From DATGQT01 sp033720695 (lineage in GTDB: Bacteria; Bacteroidota; Rhodothermia; Rhodothermales; Rubricoccaceae), in NCBI GenBank assembly GCA_033720695.1, contig JAWWCA010000117.1, positions 1 through 11,821 of the forward strand: 11,821 nucleotides of DNA. Reading direction: 5' to 3'. Position 1 is the first letter of the stretch; every line of letters starts with the position of its first letter. The translations under genes were made by a program, and so were the position numbers. Under the pieces are notes generated by a model, which worked only from the letters and a program-made list of their open reading frames with translations, had not been told where the DNA came from and ran no database searches. Shown here piece by piece: positions 1 to 8,384 of this stretch.

Positions 1-252
1 GAGCGTCGGCCCGGCGTCGAAGGTGTAGCCGTCCGCTTCGAAGACGCGCGCCCGCCCGCCGGGCTGGTCGAGCCGGTCGACGACGGTGACGCGGTAGCCG
101 CGAGCAAGCAGGCGGACGGCCGCCGCCAGCCCCCCGAAGCCGGCGCCGACGACGACGGCGCGGGGGGAATCGGGCGTGAGGGGGACGGGCGTGGTGCGCG
201 TGTTGAGGGCAGCGTCCGGACGGTGGGCCATCCGGGTCATCCAGTCGGACAT
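1..252 (-). CDS. crtI: Phytoene desaturase (CrtI-type), N-terminal part, cut by window edge
   Basis: Only the first 84 residues are present; the frame is open to base 1 and the gene continues outside the window. Residues 32-67 form a dinucleotide-binding beta-alpha-beta fold: VVVGAGFGGLAAAVRLLARG, then an acidic residue after TVV (Asp59), then the QPGGRA motif at 63-68. This is followed by YTFDAGPTL (76-84). GAGFGGL...PGGRA...FDxGPT is the signature of CrtI/CrtN-type carotenoid desaturases, which are FAD-dependent and dehydrogenate phytoene in the membrane. The ATG at 250-252 is the first of three in-frame Met codons (residues 1, 5, 8); any could be the real start, because about 30 residues precede the fold. 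The gene is divergent from the DUF4870 gene. A related desaturase (CrtD, or another CrtI paralogue) cannot be excluded from the N-terminus alone. Confidence 0.85.
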   Translation of the reverse strand, partial: MSDWMTRMAHRPDAALNTRTTPVPLTPDSPRAVVVGAGFGGLAAAVRLLARGYRVTVVDRLDQPGGRARVFEADGYTFDAGPTL

Positions 253-413
253 GGGAGCGGTCGGTGGGGGCGGCGGATCTACCGCAGCGCGGGGGCGGCG
301 TTCCTCGTCGTACCCGCGGGCGACGCGCGGTGACCGGTCGTCGGGATCGGCCCGTGCATCTTCGAACGCGCCCTTCCGTACCCGCACCCAGACCTCAACC
401 ACCGCTCCCGACC

Positions 414-794
414 ATGACCGCTGACGCCTACGCCCCCGACGCCCTCCCGGATGCCACCCGCAACACGATCACCGTGCTCCACCTGAGCGCGCTCCTGGGC
501 GTGTTCACCGGGATCGGGTTCCTGCTCGGCCCTCTCGCCGTCTGGTTCGTCAAGCGCGACGAGCACCCGGCCGTCGACGAGGCCGGGAAGGAGGCCGTCA
601 ACTTCCAGATCCATATGCTCGTCCTGGGCCTGGTGGCCGCGCTCGCCTGCATGACCGGGATCGGCGTCGTCGTCGGCGTGCCGCTCGCGATCTTCGTCGG
701 CATCGCGGCCTTCGCCTGCCCCATCGTCGCGGCGGTGAGGTCGATCAACGGCGAGCCGTTCCGGTACCCGTTCTCGCACGAGTACATCAAGTAG
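414..794 (+). CDS. DUF4870 family small membrane protein
   Basis: A 126-residue protein. Hydrophobic segments lie at about 22-47 and 67-108, giving three or four membrane passes. Between them sits the stretch HPAVDEAGKEAVNFQIHM (51-68). This 'D..gKEavNFQI' motif is characteristic of DUF4870/Tic20-like small membrane proteins, and the tail INGEPFRYPF (111-120) also matches the usual 'a.nGe.yryPl' ending. The function is unknown; such proteins are integral to the inner membrane. The ATG at 414 was chosen because the open frame upstream is low-complexity, Arg-rich and non-conserved. The gene stands alone, divergent from the carotenoid desaturase, and meets the upstream-facing beta-rich secreted protein tail to tail with only 6 bp between the stop codons and no terminator visible. 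Confidence 0.85.
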   Translation: MTADAYAPDALPDATRNTITVLHLSALLGVFTGIGFLLGPLAVWFVKRDEHPAVDEAGKEAVNFQIHMLVLGLVAALACMTGIGVVVGVPLAIFVGIAAFACPIVAAVRSINGEPFRYPFSHEYIK

Positions 795-800
795 CCCGCG

Positions 801-1274
801 CTATAGCCGCCCGCCAAACCCGAAGCTCGGCCACGGCACCACGGTGCCGAACCCGTCCGGGAAGAGGAACAGGGTCGTGCCCAGGCGGAGGAGGGATCGG
901 TCGCTCGTCTGGATGCGGAGGCCGAGGAACGCGCCGGGCAGCACCTCGACGCGGTCGCCGACCATCGCGGCGGCGCTCGCGCCCACCTCCGGCCGGAACG
1001 TGCCCCCGAAGGGCACGACGCTCACGCCGCCCACGCCCGAGAGCGGGAACCCACCGCTCACCCAAGGTGCGTACCCGATGCCGCCGCGGACGACCGTGCG
1101 GGGCAGCACCTCGCGGTCCACGTTGAACGAGAACACCGCGCCGGCCCCGAAGAGCTCGGCGAAGAAGTGCGTCTCCCCGAGGGAGTGCCCCTCTGGCGTG
1201 CCCACGCCGGTTGGCGGCGGCTGCGCCGCGAGGGGCGCGGCGAGGAGGGCGAGGAGGAGGACCGCGGAGCGCAC
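801..1274 (-). CDS. Small secreted beta-rich protein, possible outer-membrane barrel (hypothetical)
   Basis: A 157-residue protein starting at GTG. Residues 1-18 are a clear signal peptide (MRSAVLLLALLAAPLAAQ, with cleavage expected after Ala-Ala/Gln). The mature part alternates Gly, aromatic and hydrophobic residues in short strands (AVFSFNVDR, VVRGGIGYAPW, GGVSVVPFG, LLRLGTTLFLF) and ends in PSFGFGGRL. This strand pattern resembles small Bacteroidota-type outer-membrane or surface beta proteins, although the terminal residue is Leu rather than the classic Phe. No recognised family was assigned and no function is claimed. It is the third gene after htrA and aroC, starting 30 bp past the aroC stop, so it is probably co-transcribed. 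No ATG is available between the aroC stop and the signal peptide, which makes GTG the most likely start. Confidence 0.7.
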   Translation of the reverse strand: MRSAVLLLALLAAPLAAQPPPTGVGTPEGHSLGETHFFAELFGAGAVFSFNVDREVLPRTVVRGGIGYAPWVSGGFPLSGVGGVSVVPFGGTFRPEVGASAAAMVGDRVEVLPGAFLGLRIQTSDRSLLRLGTTLFLFPDGFGTVVPWPSFGFGGRL

Positions 1275-1304
1275 GGGCGGAAACGTGGGACGGACGAGGC
1301 CAAG

Positions 1305-2518
1305 CTAGCCCCGTTTCTCCCGGTCCGCCGCGAGCCGTCCCTGGAGGGGCTCGAACGAGTCGCCGCCATAGCGTTCGAGCACAGCCTCGGCCAGCGCCCA
1401 GGCCACGACGGCCTCGGCCACGGTGGAGGCCGCGGGCACGCTCGTCACGTCGCTCCGCTCGTAGCGCGTCGGCTGCGGCTCGCCCGTGGCGAGGTCCACG
1501 CTCATCAAGGGCTCAATGAGCGTCGGAATCGGCTTCATCGTGCCGCGCACGACGACGGGCATCCCGTTCGACACCCCGCCCTCGACGCCGCCGGCGCGGT
1601 TCGTCGCGCGCGTCAGGCCTCCGCCCTCGGCGGGCACGATCGCGTCGTGGACCCGGGAGCCGGGGGCCGCCCCGCTCGCGAACCCGTCGCCGAGTTCGAC
1701 GGCCTTCTGTGCGGGGATCGAGAGGATGGCCTGGCCGAGGCGGCCGTCGAGGCGGCGGTCCCAGTGGACGTAGGAGCCGAGGCCGGGCGGCACGCCCGTC
1801 GCCACGACCTCGTAGACGCCGCCGAGCGTGTCGCCGGCCGCCTTGGCGGCCTGGATGTGGGCGACGGCGGCCTCCGACAGCCCCTCGTCCAGCATCCGCA
1901 CCGGGCTGGCGTCGGCGGCCTCGTAGAGCGCGCGGGCGCTGCCCTCGCCGAGGAGCCGGTCGCGCGCCTCGTGCCACGCCCCGCCCTCGTAACCCACTTC
2001 GCCGATGCGGAGGACGTGGCTGCCCATCTCGACGCCGAGGCGCCGGAGGAAGGCGCGCGCGACGGAGCAGCACGCCACGCGCATGGCCGTCTCGCGCGCG
2101 CTCGACCGCTCGATGACGGGGCGGAGGTCGGGGCCGCGCGGCGGCCGGTCGTAGCCGTACTTCTGCGCGCCCGCGAGGTCGGCGTGGCCCGGACGCGGGA
2201 GCGTCACGGGCGCGACGCCTTCGCCCGTCCCCCCGACCGCCATCGTCTCGGGCCAACCCGCGCGGTCCTTGTGATGCGAGGCGTTCACGAGCCGGAGCGC
2301 AATGGGGCTCCCCATCGTCTTCCCGAAGCGGATGCCGGCGAGGACCTCGACGCGGTCCCGCTCGACCTTCGCGCGCCCCCCGCGCCCGACGCCGAGCCAC
2401 CGCCGCGCGAGGTGCTCGTCGAGGTCGGCCGCCGAGACGGGCACGCCGGCCGGCATCCCCTCGACGATGCCGACGAGCGAGGCGCCGTGCGACTCCCCGG
2501 CCGTGAGGAACCGGAGCA

Positions 2519-2519
<1 letters not shown>
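1305..2519 (-). CDS. aroC: Chorismate synthase
   Basis: A 404-residue protein, a little longer than the usual 350-400. It converts 5-enolpyruvylshikimate-3-phosphate to chorismate, the last shikimate-pathway step, using reduced FMN in the cytoplasm. The landmark motifs are all present: GESHG at 8-12, GVGRGGRAKVERDRVEVLAG at 43-62, LPRPGHADLAGAQKYGY at 107-123, RSSARETAMRVA at 138-149 and RSDVTSVPAASTVAEA at 355-370. One oddity is RVACCSVARAFL (147-158), where most family members have Gly/Ala-rich RVAxGAVAxxLL. The start ATG overlaps the htrA stop by one base (TGATG), pointing to translational coupling. The frame stays open far upstream through htrA, but that is only a consequence of high GC; MLRFLTAGESHG is the canonical N-terminus. 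Confidence 0.96.
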
Positions 2520-4123
<1,604 letters not shown>

Positions 4124-4224
4124 CGGGGAGGTCCGGGAAGGGATTCGGGGCCGGGGAGAGGAACGAGCGGGGCCCCTCCGCTCTTGCCTCGGCTCGGCGT
4201 GCCCCGCGCGCTCTGGCAGGGGGC

Positions 4225-4232
4225 CAAACATA
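4225..4232 (-). promoter_or_regulatory. Candidate Bacteroidota-type -7 promoter element for htrA
   Basis: The minus strand reads TATGTTTG, an exact match to the Bacteroidota primary-sigma -7 consensus TAnnTTTG. Such an AT-containing octamer is rare in this GC-rich window. Transcription would begin about 95 bases before the htrA ATG. No convincing -33 TTG lies at the expected distance; the spacer carries an inverted repeat (4239-4250) instead. Confidence 0.45.
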
Positions 4233-4238
4233 CGCACC

Positions 4239-4250
4239 GCTGGAGCCAGC
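4239..4250. promoter_or_regulatory. Short inverted repeat in the htrA/glycosyltransferase divergent region
   Basis: GCTGG-AG-CCAGC is a perfect 5-bp-arm inverted repeat with a 2-bp centre. It lies 6 bp upstream of the candidate htrA -7 element, where a regulator could interfere with or help RNA polymerase. It is short enough to occur by chance. Confidence 0.25.
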
Positions 4251-4261
4251 CGTTTGTTTCT

Positions 4262-4281
4262 GCCCGGCCCCGGGCGTTTTT
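4262..4281 (+). terminator. Terminator-like hairpin with T-tract upstream of the glycosyltransferase gene
   Basis: GCCCG-GCCC-CGGGC forms a 5-bp GC stem with a 4-base loop, followed one base later by five T residues (4277-4281). This is the layout of a Rho-independent terminator on the plus strand. No plus-strand gene ends upstream, because htrA reads away. If real, it would therefore act as a leader attenuator or block stray transcription into the glycosyltransferase gene, whose ATG is 33 bases downstream. The stem is short, so this is tentative. Confidence 0.35.
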
Positions 4282-4288
4282 CCGACCC

Positions 4289-4296
4289 TATCTTGC
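4289..4296 (+). promoter_or_regulatory. Weak candidate -7 element for the glycosyltransferase operon
   Basis: TATCTTGC resembles TAnnTTTG with mismatches at the end and lies 18 bases before the ATG at 4315, which would give a very short leader. No -33 TTG is found at normal spacing (the nearest TTTG, at 4253-4256, is too far away). It is offered only as the best AT-containing element downstream of the hairpin. Confidence 0.2.
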
Positions 4297-4314
4297 GCCC
4301 CCCGAGTCCGCGTC

Positions 4315-5520
4315 ATGACCGCTGCCCTCCCGACCGCCGAGCCCGCCGAGCTCCCGCGCGCTGCGCCGAGGGGCGGCGCGCCGGCACGGCCGGACGTGCT
4401 CTTCGCGCTCGTGGGCGACGTGCGGGGGTCGTCGCGGGCGCTGCGGCAGCTCCGCGCCCTCCGCGATGCCGGGCTGTCGGCCGAGGTCCTCACGCTCGGA
4501 CCCCCGCTCGGGGACGCCCTCGGCGAGGGGCTCCCGCTCGACGGCCGCCTCCGCGCCCGGGTCCTGCCGACGCCCCCGGGCCGAGGCCCGCGGTTTTTCT
4601 GGGCCGCCCACCGCGCCTTCCGCGCCGCCGCCCTCGCCCGGCCCGCTGGCCTCTACCTCGCCAGCGACCTCTACACCCTCCCCGGCCTCGCCGAGGCCGC
4701 CCGCCACCACGGCGCCCGCCTCGCCTTCGACTCCCGCGAGCTCTACGCCGCCCTCGACTCGTCGGCCGGTCGGCCGTGGGTGCGCGGGGTGTGGCGGGCC
4801 GTCGAGCGCCGTGCCATCCGGCGCGCCGACGCCGTGTTCACGGTGAACCGCGCCATCGCCGAGCGGCTCTCGCGCGCTTACGGGATCCCGCCCCCGGTCG
4901 TCCTCCACAACGCGCCCGCGCGGCAGCCCGTCCCCGCGACCGACCGCCTCCGGCGCGCCGCCGGGATCGGGGACGGGCCGCCCATCGTGCTCTACCAGGG
5001 CGGCCTCCGCCCGGGCCGCGGCCTCCCCGCGCTCGTCGACGCCGTCGCGGCCGTGCCTGAGGCTGCCCTCGTCGTGATCGGCGACGGCCCGATGGAGGCG
5101 GCGCTCCGCCGCCAGGCGGCCCCGCTCGGCGACCGCGTCCGCTTCCTCGGCTTCGTCGGCCCCGACGAGCTCCCCGCACTCACGGCCGGGGCCGACCTCG
5201 GGACCCTCCTCATCGAGCCGCTGACGGAGAGCCTCCGCCTCGCCCTCCCCAACAAGCTCTTCGAGTACCTTATGGCCGGGGTCCCGGTGCTCGCCGGCCC
5301 CGGCCCCGAGGTCCGCCGCGTCGTCGAGCGCTACGACGTCGGCCTCGTGGCCGACCCCGCCGACCCCGGCGCCGTGGCGGCGGCGCTGCGCCGCGCCCTC
5401 ACCGACGAAACCGCCCGCACCCGCTGGCGTGCCAACGCTCCCCGCGCCCTCGACGCCCACGCCTGGGAGCACGACGCCGCCCGCTTCCAGCAGACCCTCC
5501 TCGACCTCCTGAACCGATGA
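4315..5520 (+). CDS. GT-B fold glycosyltransferase (GT4-like)
   Basis: A 401-residue protein. The N-terminal Rossmann-like half (about 26-200) carries DSRELYA at 139-145 and DAVFTVNRAIAERL at 172-185, both common in GT4-type enzymes. The C-terminal half starts at PPIVLYQGGLRPGRGL (222-237) and holds VVIGDGPMEAAL (253-264), RVRFLGFV (274-281) and LPNKLFEYLMAGVPVLA (311-327), the nucleotide-sugar binding region. Such enzymes transfer a sugar from a nucleotide donor to lipid, polysaccharide or protein acceptors at the cytoplasmic face; donor and acceptor cannot be read from the sequence. No membrane segment is visible. The ATG at 4315 was chosen because the upstream open frame is non-coding in character and contains the hairpin at 4262-4281. 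The stop overlaps the start of the thioredoxin gene (ATGA). Confidence 0.88.
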   Translation: MTAALPTAEPAELPRAAPRGGAPARPDVLFALVGDVRGSSRALRQLRALRDAGLSAEVLTLGPPLGDALGEGLPLDGRLRARVLPTPPGRGPRFFWAAHRAFRAAALARPAGLYLASDLYTLPGLAEAARHHGARLAFDSRELYAALDSSAGRPWVRGVWRAVERRAIRRADAVFTVNRAIAERLSRAYGIPPPVVLHNAPARQPVPATDRLRRAAGIGDGPPIVLYQGGLRPGRGLPALVDAVAAVPEAALVVIGDGPMEAALRRQAAPLGDRVRFLGFVGPDELPALTAGADLGTLLIEPLTESLRLALPNKLFEYLMAGVPVLAGPGPEVRRVVERYDVGLVADPADPGAVAAALRRALTDETARTRWRANAPRALDAHAWEHDAARFQQTLLDLLNR

Positions 5521-6113
5521 ACCGCACCCTCACGGCCCTCCTCGGCGCCTTCCTCTTCGCCGCCCCTGCCCTCGCGCAGGGCGGCGCCGAGACCGGCGTC
5601 ATCAACCGGCCGTCCGGACCCACGGCCGCCGACTACCCCGAGGACTCGCCGAACTGGCGGCCGATGGGCGAGGCCGCCGCCGCTGCCCAGGCCGACGGGG
5701 ACCTCGTCCTCATCCACGCCTACACCGAGTGGTGCGGGTGGTGCCGCCGCCTCGACCAGGACACCTACACCGACGACGCCATCCAGGCGTACCTCGCCGA
5801 CAACTACGAGGTCACCCGCCTCGACATCGAGAGCCCGGAGGAGATCGACTTCTTCGGCGGCACCGTCCCGATGCGGGAGCTCGGGCAGGCCTTTGAGGTC
5901 TCCGGCACCCCGACGACGGTCTTCCTCGACAGCGACGGCACCTTCATCACGAAGGCACCGAGCTACTGGCCGCCCGACCAGTTCCTCCACGTCCTCCGCT
6001 ACGTGCGCGAGGGGTTCTACGAGCTGATGCCGTTCGACGCCTACGTCGAGATGGCCGAGGCGGAGACGGCGCCCGAGGCCGCCCCCGAGACCGACCCCGA
6101 GCAGGGCGGGTGA
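5517..6113 (+). CDS. Secreted thioredoxin-fold protein with WCGWC active site
   Basis: A 198-residue protein. Residues 1-20 form a signal peptide (hydrophobic TALLGAFLFAAPALA, cleavage before Gln21). The thioredoxin fold spans about 50-165: a CxxC site in EWCGWCRRLD (Cys73 and Cys76), a long helix, and the cis-Pro loop SGTPTTVFLDSDG (Pro132). A Glu/Ala/Pro-rich acidic tail (179-198) ends the protein. WCGWC followed by a basic residue is typical of thioredoxin_7/SoxW-like proteins, which reduce or exchange disulfides outside the cytoplasm; the precise substrate is unknown. The ATG overlaps the glycosyltransferase stop by four bases (ATGA), so the two are translationally coupled, although no functional link is obvious. 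No partner CcdA/DsbD-type reductant donor is in the window. Confidence 0.9.
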   Translation: MNRTLTALLGAFLFAAPALAQGGAETGVINRPSGPTAADYPEDSPNWRPMGEAAAAAQADGDLVLIHAYTEWCGWCRRLDQDTYTDDAIQAYLADNYEVTRLDIESPEEIDFFGGTVPMRELGQAFEVSGTPTTVFLDSDGTFITKAPSYWPPDQFLHVLRYVREGFYELMPFDAYVEMAEAETAPEAAPETDPEQGG

Positions 6114-6129
6114 GGGAAGAGCGCGCTGC

Positions 6130-6151
6130 GCGGGGACAGGCCTGTCCCCGC
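6130..6151. repeat. Perfect 22-bp palindrome before the deacetylase-like gene
   Basis: The core GGGGACAGGCCTGTCCCC is extended by GC on each side to give 22 bp of perfect dyad symmetry with no spacer. It fills most of the 49-bp gap between the thioredoxin stop and the next ATG, leaving 11 bases before that start. In RNA it would fold into a very stable hairpin with a small loop. There is no T-tract, so it is not a standard intrinsic terminator. It could be an operator, a translation-blocking hairpin, or a copy of a dispersed REP-like palindrome. No second copy was seen in this window. Confidence 0.7.
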
Positions 6152-6162
6152 CGTCCTCGCCC

Positions 6163-7080
6163 ATGAGGGTCTCGTACCACGCGGACTACTACGTCCCGCT
6201 GCCCCCGCGGCATCCCTTCCCGATGGGGAAGTTCCCCGCGCTCCACCGGCTCCTCCTCGCCGAGGGCGTGATCGCGGAGGCCGACGTGGTGGCCCCACGT
6301 GAGGCCGACTGGGGCGACCTCCTCCTCGTCCACACCCGCGCCTATCTCGCGAAGCTCGCGGCCGGGCGGCAAGACCGGCTGGAGGAGCGGCGGATGGGCC
6401 TGCCGTGGAGCGCGCGGCTCGTCCGCCGCAGCCGCCTCGCCGTGCAGGGGACCGTCAACGCCGCCCTCATGGCGCTGACCGACGGCCTCGCGGGGAACCT
6501 CGCCGGCGGCACGCACCACGCCATGCCCGATGGCGCCGAGGGCTTCTGCGTCCTCAACGACGTGGCCGTGGCCGTCCGCGTCCTCCAGCAGTCGGGCTGG
6601 CTCCGGCGCGCGCTCATCGTGGACCTCGACGTGCACCAGGGCAACGGCAACGCCGCCTTCTTCGCCGGCCGCCCGGAGGTCTACACCTTCTCGATGCACG
6701 GCGAGCGGAACTACCCCTTCCGCAAGCCCCCCTCCTCGCGCGACGTCGCCCTCCCCGACGGCACGGCGGACGACGCCTACCTCGGCGCGCTCCGCCGCCA
6801 CCTCCCCGAGGTCGTCGCCGAGGCGCAGCCCGACCTCGTGCTCTACCTCGGCGGCGTGGACGTGCTCGCGGGCGACCGCTTCGGCCGCCTCGCCCTCACC
6901 CCGGCCGGCCTCGCCGCCCGTGACCGGTTCGTGTGCGAGATGGTCTCCGGAGCGGGCCTCCCGCTGTGCCTCCTCCTCTCCGGCGGCTACGCCCCGACGC
7001 CGGAGGAGACGGCCGACCGCCACGCCACGATGTACCGCGAGGCGCGGGGCGTCTTCGAGGGCCGCCGCGCAGCGGCCTAG
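6163..7080 (+). CDS. Histone deacetylase-fold hydrolase (HDAC11/AcuC-like amidohydrolase)
   Basis: A 305-residue protein, the usual length for compact bacterial arginase/deacetylase-fold enzymes. It is expected to remove acetyl or similar acyl groups from lysine or small amines with a metal ion, in the cytoplasm. Landmarks are the tandem active-site histidines in GGTHHAM (His118, His119), the metal ligands Asp156 and His158 in IVDLDVHQGNG, Asp238 in GGVDVLAGDRFGRL and the catalytic-type Tyr276 in LLSGGY. The N-terminus (YHADYYVPLPPRHPFPMGKF) and the TFSMHGERNYPFRK segment resemble the HDAC11-like class IV group more than AcuC. The ATG at 6163 is well placed for the N-terminal strand. It follows the thioredoxin gene by 49 bp, separated by the palindrome, and is convergent with the DUF1906 gene with 9 bp between stops. 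The substrate is unknown. Confidence 0.93.
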   Translation: MRVSYHADYYVPLPPRHPFPMGKFPALHRLLLAEGVIAEADVVAPREADWGDLLLVHTRAYLAKLAAGRQDRLEERRMGLPWSARLVRRSRLAVQGTVNAALMALTDGLAGNLAGGTHHAMPDGAEGFCVLNDVAVAVRVLQQSGWLRRALIVDLDVHQGNGNAAFFAGRPEVYTFSMHGERNYPFRKPPSSRDVALPDGTADDAYLGALRRHLPEVVAEAQPDLVLYLGGVDVLAGDRFGRLALTPAGLAARDRFVCEMVSGAGLPLCLLLSGGYAPTPEETADRHATMYREARGVFEGRRAAA

Positions 7081-7089
7081 CCTCCGGCG

Positions 7090-7902
7090 CTACTCGGAGC
7101 CCGGCGCGGACGGCGAGGGGCGCCGGGCCACGTTCTCGTCCACCGTGATCGTGACGCCGCCCCAGGTGCGGGGCACGTCGAGGGCGCCCTGCCAGGCCGC
7201 GGCGTACGGGACGCCGACGGCCTCCGGCGGCTGGTCGAGCGCGAAGCCGGCGCCGCCCGCGACCCAGAACGGCGGCGCCTCCGTGCGTCCGGCCGCGCGG
7301 TAGGCGTCGCGGGCGAGGGCGAAGAGGTCGTCGGCGTTGCGGCGGTGGGCGTAGGTGCCGGGGCGGTAGCGCCCGTCCCGCAGCACGCCGTCCATCCATG
7401 CGCGGTAGTACGCCGTGAACGCCGCCGGCAGCGTCTCCGACCGCTCGACGTTGAGGAAGACCGTCGTGCCGGGCGGGAAGCCCTCAGCCGCGGCCTGCGC
7501 GACGGCGTCGGCGGCCTCGCGGCCGCCCTGGGCCTCGGAGAGGAGCGTGCGCGAGCAGCGGATCGGCGCGGGGGAATCCGGCGGGGGCGGCGGCTGCCCC
7601 TCGAACACCTGCTGCCCGACGTAGAGCACGGCCACCCCCCACCCCATCCGTTCCAACGAGGCGCGCCGCCCGACCCACGACGAGTCCCGGCGGCAGGGCG
7701 CCGGGAGGTAGTAGCCGACCCACCGGTACGGCGAGGCCTCGCGCCACGCGCGGAGGGCGTCGTCGCCCGGGTAGCGCCAGGTGTCGAAGCCGGCGAAGGT
7801 CGTCGGAGTGGGGGGCGCGGGCGGTTCTGGCGTGGGCGGCCGGGGGGTGGCGCAGCCGCACAGCAGAGCGGCGGCGGTGAGGAGCCCGGAGAGGAGGCGC
7901 AT
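7090..7902 (-). CDS. DUF1906 (Rv2525c-like glycoside-hydrolase-like) lipoprotein
   Basis: A 270-residue protein. MRLLSGLLTAAALLCGC is a lipoprotein signal with Cys17 as the lipidation site (LCGC lipobox), followed by a Pro/Thr-rich linker to about 35. The domain begins with FAGFDTWRYPG (36-46), continues with YRWVGYYLPAP (59-69) and GWGVAVLYVGQQV (87-99), VFLNVERSE (148-156), YRPGTYAHRR (179-188) and ends in VDENVARR (254-261). This order matches the DUF1906/Rv2525c-like TIM-barrel domain, related to lysozyme-like GH25 folds and often exported. Asp40 and Glu153 are candidate conserved acids. A cell-wall-linked role is plausible but unproven. The ATG at 7902 was preferred to an in-frame ATG at 7998 because only it gives a proper signal peptide. 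It lies 96 bp after the DUF4345 stop. Confidence 0.82.
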   Translation of the reverse strand: MRLLSGLLTAAALLCGCATPRPPTPEPPAPPTPTTFAGFDTWRYPGDDALRAWREASPYRWVGYYLPAPCRRDSSWVGRRASLERMGWGVAVLYVGQQVFEGQPPPPPDSPAPIRCSRTLLSEAQGGREAADAVAQAAAEGFPPGTTVFLNVERSETLPAAFTAYYRAWMDGVLRDGRYRPGTYAHRRNADDLFALARDAYRAAGRTEAPPFWVAGGAGFALDQPPEAVGVPYAAAWQGALDVPRTWGGVTITVDENVARRPSPSAPGSE

Positions 7903-7998
7903 CGGGGACCGGATCGGGAGAGGAGCGCTACCCAACCCACGGACGCCCCTGAAGGTTGCCTCTCCGCCCCGGTGAATCGCGTGCCGGCCGGCGGCCAT

Positions 7999-8382
7999 CT
8001 AAGGCGCGCCCGGCGCCCGGCGGAGCGCCCACAGCCCAAGGCCGGCGCCGGCCGCCTCCAGCGCGAGGAGCAGGAGGAGCAACGGGTCGAGGACGCCGCC
8101 CACGACGAGCCCGAAGACGCGGCCCAGCCCCGCTCCCGCGAAGACGGCGATCTGCGCCGTCAAGGCCGCGCGGTGCCAACCCGGGCGCCCCACCGCGAGG
8201 CCGAAGAACACGGCCAGCCCCACCTCCAGGCCCCCATAGAACGCCCGGATCTCGACCGCCGCGGCCGGCTCGGTGAGGGCGATCCCCACCGCCGCCAGCA
8301 GCGACGGCCGGAGGAGCATGCCGACCCCGAAGACGGCGAAGCCGACCGAGGCGACGATGAGAGAGAAGCGAGCGCGGTGCAT
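7999..8382 (-). CDS. DUF4345 family four-helix membrane protein
   Basis: A 127-residue, very hydrophobic protein with four predicted membrane segments at about 6-33, 50-64, 73-96 and 99-120. The segment EIRAFYGGLEVGLAVFFGLA (44-63) between helices one and two is the hallmark of DUF4345, a small inner-membrane family of unknown function. It ends in a short basic tail (RRAPGAP). The ATG at 8382 follows the TAG of the preceding L7/L12-domain gene after only two bases. This supports a shared transcript, and also supports the idea that the preceding gene is meant to end at 8385. No catalytic residues are recognisable. Confidence 0.85.
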   Translation of the reverse strand: MHRARFSLIVASVGFAVFGVGMLLRPSLLAAVGIALTEPAAAVEIRAFYGGLEVGLAVFFGLAVGRPGWHRAALTAQIAVFAGAGLGRVFGLVVGGVLDPLLLLLLALEAAGAGLGLWALRRAPGAP

Positions 8383-8384
8383 GT

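Noticed and set aside
253..413. Possible sigma-factor sites in the crtI/DUF4870 divergent gap (GGAAC..., TAGATCCG)
   Set aside because: Matches are partial and spacing arguments are arbitrary; nothing better than chance.
5947..7023. Open frame (358 codons) on the minus strand opposite the deacetylase-like gene
   Set aside because: Val/Glu/Gly/Arg-rich antisense shadow; the plus-strand gene has all catalytic motifs.
7928..8384. Literal extension of the L7/L12-domain frame past the shift point
   Set aside because: Cys/Ser/Arg/Pro-rich, overlaps the whole DUF4345 gene, and displaces a clear membrane helix and stop in the other frame.
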